Made by a program: the position numbers and the translations under genes. Positions 18,972 through 24,076 of a stretch of DNA of 24,076 nucleotides are shown piece by piece. Location of the stretch: assembly GCA_030067055.1 (NCBI GenBank), contig JASJAL010000067.1:1-24076 (forward strand). The letters run 5' to 3'. The notes below the pieces were generated by a model. The model was not told where the DNA came from. It did no database searches and saw only the letters and a list, made by a program, of their open reading frames with translations. Position 1 is the first letter of the stretch. Every line of letters begins with the position of its first letter. This DNA is from Kiloniellales bacterium (lineage in GTDB: Bacteria > Pseudomonadota > Alphaproteobacteria > Kiloniellales > JAKSBE01).

Positions 18972-19498
18972 GCAAGTCTCTGTTTTCGCAGGTTCTCCGG
19001 ACCAGACTCGGGCTATCAGCTGTCTTGGCGGCAGTCTGCGGGGCTTCGGTGCTCGCAGCCATGCCGAGTTGACCGGGAGACAGCTAGGCGACCACTTCTG
19101 TCGCCCTCTGGCATCGGCTTTCTCCGTTGGCCATTTCCGCGGCACGCTTCGCGACGTGGTTTCTGGAGACAGAACGATCAACGAGCACGTCGCTGCTCCG
19201 GACTGAAGCGCAGCATTCGACACTGTTCATTCCAAGTCAGCGGCAACTGCCAATGACGAACAAGGCGCTCTGCGCTCGGGTCGATCGGCTGGCGCCCGTC
19301 CAAGATCGGCTCCGTGATGTCGGGAGCCAGAAATCCTCCGTTTCGAATACCCCTCAATCCGTCCCATGGGCACTGACGTCAGACACTGGCGACGTAAGGC
19401 TGGCTTCACGCGTCACGTCGGAGACAAGGCCGCACTAGCCTGACGGCGCCCTTCGGGCTGTTAACCAAGAATTCGGGATACCGCCAGAGAATCAAATC
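18972..19498. other. Gene-poor, lower-GC stretch after tRNA-Ser
   Basis: About 530 bases with no reading frame I can support. Open frames here are short, have no recognisable products and lack ribosome-binding sites. A small GCCC-TTC-GGGC hairpin lies at 19448-19458. No copy of the tRNA 3' end that would mark an attachment site was seen here. The composition drops compared with the left side and the drop continues into the next gene, so this may be decayed or transferred DNA. Confidence 0.5.
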
Positions 19499-20443
19499 AT
19501 GCTCCGGTTTCGCACATCCGTGGCCCTGCTTGTGGTGCTTGTAGGCTGGCCTATCTCGACCGTTTTATCGCCCGCGATCGCCCTAAGCTGCATCGCAAAG
19601 GACGATCGCATGATCGCAATTTGCGAGGGCGGCATCTGCCGTTCCAGCATTGTCGTCGAGTGGGAGACTACAAACTGGAGCCTCTGCCAATTGCACCCGG
19701 TGGTCGTGAATTCCGTCACCTCTGACCCCACGGTCTTTGCAACCCTGCACACCCTTGCCTTGAGCCAACGCGGCGACGGCATCTTCGGCATTACGGTGCG
19801 GACTGGGTGCATTCGCCGTGGGCTCAGAGAACTATGCCGAGCGCCTCGTGACGTGCAAATCCTTGCTGAAGAGACCTCGCCAGCGGCGCTCGCCGCCATC
19901 GAGGACAATTGGCGTCGCCGCCAAGCCGAAGGAATTGAAGCAGACAGGTCTTACGATTTCCGCTTTTACTCGAAACTGACCATGGGCACGGTTTTCCTGG
20001 TAGCGCTGCCGTGGCTCTTGTCAGCAGTCTGGGCCAAATTTAATTGCTTTCGGATTCTGGTCTGCCTGAGTGCAAGCGCCTTTTTGTGTGGAATGAAGCT
20101 GGCTTTCGGCATCTGGATGCCACCCCTTGTTTTGAGCCAAATATTGATCTTGCTCTGGCTGACCGGCGTCCTAAAGAGCAAGAAACTCTGGAGTCTAGTG
20201 ACCCAAACCCTGGTGCACCTGTTAGCAGTTCTCTTGCAGCTGTCATTTGTCTATCTGCTACATAGCTTGTATGGCACAAGGATCAGTGATGTTTACTATC
20301 CGGGGCTTCTCGACCCATTCAAGAACTTGGCCATGGCCGCGTCGCTTGCTGCGGCAGGCGCTTCCACTGCTTTTGTGATGGTCACCTTGGTGAAGGCTGC
20401 GAAATTTCGGCAGAACATGAACCAGCAAGTGCAAAGCCTGTGA
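19499..20443 (+). CDS. Unrecognised membrane protein with Cys-rich exported N-terminal domain
   Basis: 314 aa; I do not recognise a family. Residues 1-29 look like a signal peptide or first membrane helix (LVVLVGWPISTVLSPAIA). Residues 30-158 should be extracytoplasmic and contain six Cys (31, 42, 47, 63, 104, 113), enough for three disulfides, with CIAKDDRMIAICEGGICRSS at the start. Four to five hydrophobic helices follow (about 160-178, 183-205, 207-224, 236-256, 276-300). Codon use is far less GC-rich than in neighbouring genes (many TTG, CTT, TTT, AAA), suggesting transfer. It lies downstream of tRNA-Ser and converges on the cyclase gene. ATG start at 19499; no strong ribosome-binding site. 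Confidence 0.65.
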   Translation: MLRFRTSVALLVVLVGWPISTVLSPAIALSCIAKDDRMIAICEGGICRSSIVVEWETTNWSLCQLHPVVVNSVTSDPTVFATLHTLALSQRGDGIFGITVRTGCIRRGLRELCRAPRDVQILAEETSPAALAAIEDNWRRRQAEGIEADRSYDFRFYSKLTMGTVFLVALPWLLSAVWAKFNCFRILVCLSASAFLCGMKLAFGIWMPPLVLSQILILLWLTGVLKSKKLWSLVTQTLVHLLAVLLQLSFVYLLHSLYGTRISDVYYPGLLDPFKNLAMAASLAAAGASTAFVMVTLVKAAKFRQNMNQQVQSL

Positions 20444-20503
20444 TTGTTAGCACCGGTTGAATGCCCTGGCTCGCTTGAGCGGACTTCGTAGATCACACCG
20501 GTC

Positions 20504-21301
20504 TCAACGTGGCTTGCGCTCGACCAGGAAGACCCGGCGTTTGCCTCGGCCCTTGAGCTCAACCTCGCCTTGATCGGTCAAGCGAAACCGGCCCGGAAGC
20601 AGACTGGCGGTGTCGGCCGAGACCAGCACCGCGTCCGGTGGGCAGACGCTCTGGATCCGGCTCGCGATGTTCACGGTGTCCCCCCAGATATCGTAGGCGA
20701 ACTTGTGCTTGCCGATGACACCGGCCGTGAGACCGCCGGAGTGCAAGCCGATCCGCATACGCCAGGGCTGGGACCCGGCCTTCTTGGACGACAAGAGGAT
20801 ATCCTTGATCTCCAGGGCAAAGTTGGTGGCGATTTCGGCGTGATTGTCCTCGTCGCCGGCGAGGCCACTGGCCGCCAGGTAAGCGTCGCCGATGGTTTTG
20901 ATCTTCTCCACGCCGCAGCGTTGGGCAGCGTCGTCGAAGGCCGAATAGAGGTCATTCAACGCTCGGACCAGCTCCGCGGCAGACATCTTTGCGGACGTCG
21001 GGGTGAAGTCCACCAGATCGGAGAATACGACCGTGGCGCAGTCGATGGAGTCGGCGATCACCTGCTCGCCCTCGCCGAGACGGCGGATGGCGTCCGGAGG
21101 CAAGATGTTGCGCAGCAGACGGTCGGATTTCTCCTTCTCGGCCTCGATCTCGTTCAGCAAGGATTTCTGCAGGTGCGTATTGCCGCGCTGAATGTCCTGA
21201 AGCAGCTGCAAAGCCTGCTCGCTGCGCTGCAGTTTTCTCTCCAGCAGCCGGCTTTGCCGGTCTAGATGGGTCATTTGGTCTTCGAGGTCCGGTCTCGACA
21301 T
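20504..21301 (-). CDS. Class III adenylate cyclase, soluble, with N-terminal coiled coil
   Basis: 265 aa from ATG 21301. A coiled coil at about 5-62 leads through the NILPPDAIRRL linker typical of this group into a class III catalytic domain (about 85-262). All active-site residues are present: metal-binding Asp95 (VVFSDLVDFT) and Asp139 (IKTIGDAYL), adenine-selecting Lys135 and Asp204 (YDIWGDTVN), Asn211 and Arg215. This predicts ATP to cAMP conversion as a homodimer. It has no sensor domain of its own. Its ATG shares one base with the stop of the FIST gene (TAATG), so the FIST protein is the likely input partner. The frame extends upstream to 21439 inside the FIST gene; I reject that start because of the overlap. 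Confidence 0.92.
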   Translation of the reverse strand: MSRPDLEDQMTHLDRQSRLLERKLQRSEQALQLLQDIQRGNTHLQKSLLNEIEAEKEKSDRLLRNILPPDAIRRLGEGEQVIADSIDCATVVFSDLVDFTPTSAKMSAAELVRALNDLYSAFDDAAQRCGVEKIKTIGDAYLAASGLAGDEDNHAEIATNFALEIKDILLSSKKAGSQPWRMRIGLHSGGLTAGVIGKHKFAYDIWGDTVNIASRIQSVCPPDAVLVSADTASLLPGRFRLTDQGEVELKGRGKRRVFLVERKPR

Positions 21302-22506
21302 TAGCCGAGCGCGACCGAGACGATGGCTTGGTTGTGAAATCTCGAGGGCGATTCCGTTGAGGCGCTTCCGATTTCCCCGAAACCATAGAAACCCGCCACA
21401 GGAATTGCGGCGCCGACCTCCTTCTGCAGCTGGTCGCATTCCGAGCGCACGTCAAGGGCAAGGAACATCTTGCGCGCGCCGCAGGAGCAGAAGAACAGCA
21501 ATGCCGGATCACGCCCCTCCGGAAACTGGACCAGAGTACGCTTGGCAACTGCGTCCGCGCCGCGCAGAACATCGTCGTAGGTGGCGAAAGCGAGCTGGAC
21601 CGTTTCGCCCTCTGGGATTCCGCCGCTGACCTGCATTGAACGTGCTTCTTCGTCAACTCGCATCGGGCCGCGCACGCTTATGTCGCCTTCCTTCTCGATG
21701 ATCGCCAAGGGGGTTCCGAAGAAGGTCCGCGCATCGGGTCCCAGCATGCTTCGATAGAAATCCAGTGCCGGCTTGTCGTTGATACGGTGAACCGTTCGAC
21801 CGCTGGCGGAGGTGATGCGGCCGGGCTTGCCGATCGGCTGCCAGCTGGTCTCCGTAGCGATGGCAATGTCCAGCTCCCCGCCGAGCACCAGGAGGACGAT
21901 CCCATCGCCTAAAATCTCGTCGTCGTAGAAGACGCGTGTGGTTTCGTCCGGTGGGTAGCTGCCTGCAGCGCCCCCAACGATGGGCACATCACCGCCGAAT
22001 TCTCTCGACAGTTCTCGCAGAACGAGATCCGGGTCCGTGCGGAGAGCGTCACTGAACATGAAGCAGAGCCGCGGTTGCACTGCGCCGAGCTGGTTGCGGA
22101 TCTGCGCACAGGCTTCGGCTGCCGCCCGTTTGGGATCCTCGGCAGGCGCTCGTCCGATGCCGGTCGCGGTCATCAGATCCGCCGAGGAGAAGAGGATCAG
22201 CAGGATCGAGTCATCCTCAAAGCCGAGTTTCGAAGACGCTTCGCCGGCACTGGTGCAACCGACGAGCGACACGCCCGGAAAGGCCGAGCGCAGGTTACCC
22301 AGCACCGTGTTCAGATCCAGATTGGCGGCGACGAACAACATCCCGCATCTCGCAGGCTCTTCGCCCAGCTCACCGCGGGCCTGACTCACCACCTCTTCGA
22401 TCGCCCGCTCGAGGTCGATGTCGGCGCTGTGCCCGATGGCCACGTTCAACACGGCGAATTCCCGCTTCCAGAGGCGAATATTCTGACAGTCCGCAAGTGT
22501 ACGCAC
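21301..22506 (-). CDS. FIST-domain sensory protein (FIST_N plus FIST_C)
   Basis: 401 aa, soluble. The FIST_N domain covers about 20-220 (LVGCTSAGEASS, LMTATGIGR, VPIVGGAAGSYP), and FIST_C covers about 225-395, with the diagnostic ends LLFFCSCGARKMFL and PVAGFYGFGEIG. FIST proteins are predicted ligand-binding sensors for small molecules, perhaps amino acids, found with histidine kinases, diguanylate cyclases and chemoreceptors. Here the output is a separate cyclase encoded downstream with a one-base overlap. The start is GTG at 22506 as drawn. GTG at 22452 has a better-placed GGGAA and begins nearer the conserved LNVAIGHS, so the first 18 residues are uncertain. No membrane segment or signal peptide. 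Confidence 0.9.
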   Translation of the reverse strand: MRTLADCQNIRLWKREFAVLNVAIGHSADIDLERAIEEVVSQARGELGEEPARCGMLFVAANLDLNTVLGNLRSAFPGVSLVGCTSAGEASSKLGFEDDSILLILFSSADLMTATGIGRAPAEDPKRAAAEACAQIRNQLGAVQPRLCFMFSDALRTDPDLVLRELSREFGGDVPIVGGAAGSYPPDETTRVFYDDEILGDGIVLLVLGGELDIAIATETSWQPIGKPGRITSASGRTVHRINDKPALDFYRSMLGPDARTFFGTPLAIIEKEGDISVRGPMRVDEEARSMQVSGGIPEGETVQLAFATYDDVLRGADAVAKRTLVQFPEGRDPALLFFCSCGARKMFLALDVRSECDQLQKEVGAAIPVAGFYGFGEIGSASTESPSRFHNQAIVSVALG

Positions 22507-22641
22507 ATCATGCAGGTTATCCAGGCGGATTTGTCTTCACACCGTAACTGTCGGCCAATAGATCACGGCCGCCTTGCTCCGCACCATCCGTTGAGGCTCA
22601 TCACATCGGAACTCCGAAGACGTCAAAACCGGGTGTGTACC

Positions 22642-22693
22642 TAGCGCACTTCCCGATCAGACGCGTTCGCGTCTGGCCGGGAGTAGTGCGCTA
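22642..22693 (-). repeat. Bulged hairpin repeat, copy 1
   Basis: A long imperfect palindrome. Read on the minus strand: 9 outer pairs, a two-base AC bulge, 5 pairs (TCCCG/CGGGA), an asymmetric GC/AT internal step, then CAGACGC/GCGTCTG around a 4-base loop. It lies in the FIST-HxlR intergenic region. Its structure matches the neighbouring element at 22707-22766 in opposite orientation, which points to a REP/BIME-like dispersed repeat. Confidence 0.75.
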
Positions 22694-22706
22694 ACATCTT
22701 GAGGTC

Positions 22707-22766
22707 AGGGCGTTACATCCGGCCAGATGGATCGCGAAGCGATTCCATCTGATCGGATAACGCCCT
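22707..22766 (+). repeat. Bulged hairpin repeat, copy 2 (opposite orientation)
   Basis: AGGGCGTT pairs with AACGCCCT, then comes a two-base AC bulge, ATCCG/CGGAT, a GC/AT internal step, and a CAGATGGA/TCCATCTG stem capped by TCGC-GAA-GCGA. Read on the plus strand it reproduces the bulge and internal-step positions that copy 1 shows on the minus strand, while the outer stem sequence differs. A partial further match (CTGATCGGG) occurs at 22791-22799. Confidence 0.75.
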
Positions 22767-22825
22767 AGGAAGTGCCCCAGAGTGGCCTGGCTGATCGGGC
22801 AGAGTGAAATGGCCATCGTCACGAC

Positions 22826-22853
22826 GTCCGTCTGCGGCAGCTGCCGGACGGAC
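22826..22853. repeat. Intergenic hairpin 3' of the HxlR gene
   Basis: GTCCGTC and GACGGAC flank the self-complementary CGGCAGCTGCCG, forming a strong stem with a two-base bulge about 100 bases past the HxlR stop. No T tract follows on the minus strand; on the plus strand TTTCGGTCTT follows. It may be a transcript-end stem or an independent palindrome. Confidence 0.45.
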
Positions 22854-22951
22854 TTTCGGTCTTCGAAGGCAGCCCGCCGATCGGCAGCGACAAGGCAATC
22901 GGGGATTGCCTGTGTCACGGGATCGGGTCCGGCGTGTCGCTCGGTACCGCC

Positions 22952-23338
22952 TCAGCCCTCGACCACGACGCTTTCTGCCAAGGCAGGGGGGAGCTTCTCC
23001 GACCAGCGGCGCAGTTCGTCCAGGAAATCGAGCGCTGTCCGTCCAAAGGGGGTGATCCGATACTCGACCGCCACCGGCGAGGTATCTAGCACCCGTCGCT
23101 CGACCAGCCCTTGTTCTTCGAGCTGGCGCAAGCGTTCGGTGATCATCTTCTTGCTCGCACCGCCGACCATGCGCGACAGATCGTTGAAGCGGACCGGCTC
23201 GTCCTTCAGATGCCATAGGATCGAGCCGGTCCATTTGCCCCCGAGAATGCGCATGCCTCGCTCTATGGCGCAGGGCCGGGTGCAGGGGTCGTGCACCGAC
23301 TTCCGTCCCTTCGCATCGCGTTCAACGCGCGCTTCCAT
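22952..23338 (-). CDS. HxlR-family winged-helix transcriptional regulator
   Basis: 128 aa. The HxlR domain fills about 18-115: PCAIERGMRILGGKWTGSILWHL, then FNDLSRMVGGASKKMITERLRQLEEQGLVERR (recognition helix region) and the wing VEYRITPFGR. Cys19 and Cys23 lie just before the domain. In this family a Cys at this place often senses quinones, aldehydes or oxidants, so a redox role is plausible. ATG at 23338 has AGGAGG seven bases upstream. It is divergent from a quinone-reductase remnant and a GST, typical targets of HxlR/QorR-type repressors. Confidence 0.92.
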   Translation of the reverse strand: MEARVERDAKGRKSVHDPCTRPCAIERGMRILGGKWTGSILWHLKDEPVRFNDLSRMVGGASKKMITERLRQLEEQGLVERRVLDTSPVAVEYRITPFGRTALDFLDELRRWSEKLPPALAESVVVEG

Positions 23339-23360
23339 CGCGACCTCCTAGGTTACGAAA

Positions 23361-23389
23361 AGTATACTAGTTGCATTTCGCTTCCACAA
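23361..23389 (-). promoter_or_regulatory. Promoter of the HxlR gene with overlapping dyad
   Basis: On the minus strand TTGTGG (23389-23384), 17 bases, then TATACT (23366-23361). The -10 box is part of the perfect palindrome AGTATACT (23361-23368), a reasonable candidate for a self-operator of the regulator. The start site would be near 23354, just ahead of the gene. Confidence 0.55.
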
Positions 23390-23473
23390 TGATCAGGTAC
23401 TGCTCCAGCGCCCGACCGCCGCCTCGGTTGGCTGCTGCAGCACCCGACAGATAAGCGTTTGAGAGCGCCCGAC

Positions 23474-23719
23474 ATGGCAAAGATCCACATCAACAACGGT
23501 CACCAGCCCTATCCCTTCGCCCAAGGCAGACTGAACGCCGCCTTCGTGCTACGCGCCCATGAGCGCCTCGCCGGCAAGGGCTACGGGGTCCGCGTGACCG
23601 AGGTCGCCAAGAACTATGACCTCGAGACCAAGGTCGCGGCCGATTTCGCCCGTTTCGGCGCGCATCTCGACGCCCAGTTCCCGCCGGTGGGGAAGGAGGT
23701 CGGCCATGTCGCGGCCTGA
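23474..23719 (+). pseudogene. MdaB-like NAD(P)H quinone reductase with large in-frame internal deletion
   Basis: 81 codons from ATG 23474. Residues 1-50 (MAKIHINNGHQPYPFAQGRL onward, to the YDLETKVA region) match the start of flavodoxin-fold MdaB/YwrO-type oxidoreductases. Residues from about 54 ([14 protein letters not shown]) match the extreme C terminus of the same family. The middle, with the flavin-binding and NWMGVPW-type region and usually well over 100 residues, is absent, and the frame remains open. The family comparison is from memory. The product cannot form a flavodoxin fold and is presumably nonfunctional, unless it has become a microprotein. Its end overlaps the GST start by 14 bases and supplies the AAGGAGG for that gene. 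Confidence 0.75.
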
Positions 23720-24076
23720 CATCCATCTCTACACCGCCTCCACCATGAACGGCTGGAAGCCGACGATCTTCCTGGAGGAGGCCGGGGTCGATTACGCGCT
23801 GACCTTCATCGACTTCGCCAAGAAGGAGCAGAAGTCTGACTGGTATCTGAAGCTCAACCCGAATGGCCGGATCCCGACCATCGTGGACCGCGGCAACGAC
23901 GACTTCGTCGTCTTCGAGTCGGGCGCGATCCTGTGGTATCTGGCAGAGAAGTACGGCGCCTTCCTATCCGAGGACCCCAAGCTGCGGTCCGAGACCCTGC
24001 AGTGGCTGATGTTCCAGATGGCGGGCATCGGCCCGATGCTGGGCCAGGCCATGTATTTCCAGCGCATCGCCGCGCC
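23706..24076 (+). CDS. Glutathione S-transferase family protein (partial, runs off the window)
   Basis: At least 123 codons are visible, and the frame is open to the window end. ATG at 23706 follows AAGGAGG (23693-23699) by six bases, a strong ribosome-binding site within the preceding remnant. The N-terminal thioredoxin-like domain shows [36 protein letters not shown] (cis-Pro) and [15 protein letters not shown] (the ES glutathione-contact motif). The beginning of the helical domain ([21 protein letters not shown]) follows. This resembles the YghU/YfcG (Ure2p-like, Nu class) group, which often acts on disulfides. Its position beside an HxlR regulator and a quinone-reductase remnant suggests a detoxification locus. 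Confidence 0.9.
   Translation, partial: MSRPDIHLYTASTMNGWKPTIFLEEAGVDYALTFIDFAKKEQKSDWYLKLNPNGRIPTIVDRGNDDFVVFESGAILWYLAEKYGAFLSEDPKLRSETLQWLMFQMAGIGPMLGQAMYFQRIAA

Noticed and set aside
18760..19256. Short open frames crossing tRNA-Ser on both strands
   Set aside because: They translate the tRNA itself; phrases such as GVGFEPTVRSR are familiar artefacts of tRNA-Ser.
19457..19470. GCTGTTAACCAAG shared with 11509-11521, both just upstream of plus-strand genes
   Set aside because: A single 13-base match between two places in 24 kb is expected by chance, and neither fits a recognised promoter or operator.
19726..19740. CTCTGACCCCA resembling the 19-bp repeat core at 11448
   Set aside because: Only about ten bases match, without the T run or a partner arm; it lies inside the coding sequence of the membrane protein and is probably coincidence.
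22691..22918. 75-codon minus-strand frame in the FIST-HxlR gap
   Set aside because: More than half of it is translated from the hairpin repeat, and the product matches nothing known.
18972..24076. CRISPR array or tRNA-associated attachment-site duplication
   Set aside because: No regularly spaced direct repeats and no second copy of the tRNA-Ser 3' end were seen in the visible sequence.

Overview
The window reads as chromosome of a high-GC alphaproteobacterium, probably Rhodospirillales-like. The grounds are roughly 65-70% GC by eye, GC-ending codons, many ATGA/TAATG start-stop overlaps, and the conserved minus-strand order rplU-rpmA / obgE-proB-proA-nadD-rsfS-rlmH-gpmI-envC-ctpA-divergent polysaccharide deacetylase-rppH. 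The taxon is inferred from gene order and composition; no database was searched.

Layout. Bases 33-11116 form one long minus-strand housekeeping run. It covers Obg GTPase, proline synthesis (ProB, ProA), NAD synthesis (NadD), ribosome factors (RsfS, RlmH), glycolysis (GpmI), cell-wall and division factors (EnvC-like, CtpA, a polysaccharide-deacetylase-fold protein) and the RNA 5' pyrophosphohydrolase RppH. Its upstream leader (11117-11364) holds a near-consensus promoter, a short Pro-ending reading frame and an intrinsic terminator in front of obgE. Next to the promoter lies a 90-bp element with perfect 19-bp inverted ends. A plus-strand pair, a tandem UspA-like protein and an ArsB/NhaD-type transporter (11542-13821), separates obgE from rpmA-rplU (13931-14824). 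L21 carries a roughly 100-residue Lys/Ala-rich tail.

Bases 14918-18639 hold a second minus-strand group: an M50-like membrane protein with HNLGH in place of HExxH, an acid-ceramidase/NAAA-type Ntn amidase, and a secreted S33-like alpha/beta hydrolase that starts with TTG inside the amidase stop. The stop codon of the hydrolase lies inside the -35 box of the rplU promoter.

Bases 18882-24076 look accessory. They begin with tRNA-Ser(CGA), then a low-GC stretch with an unrecognised six-cysteine membrane protein. A FIST-domain sensor follows, translationally coupled to a soluble class III adenylate cyclase. Behind it is a hairpin-rich intergenic region with two related repeats in opposite orientation. 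The window ends with an HxlR regulator divergent from an internally deleted MdaB-like quinone reductase remnant that overlaps a glutathione S-transferase gene running off the end.

The best candidates for something new are the terminator-bearing obgE-proBA leader, the FIST-cyclase module, the mirrored bulged-hairpin repeats and the amidase/hydrolase/M50-like group.
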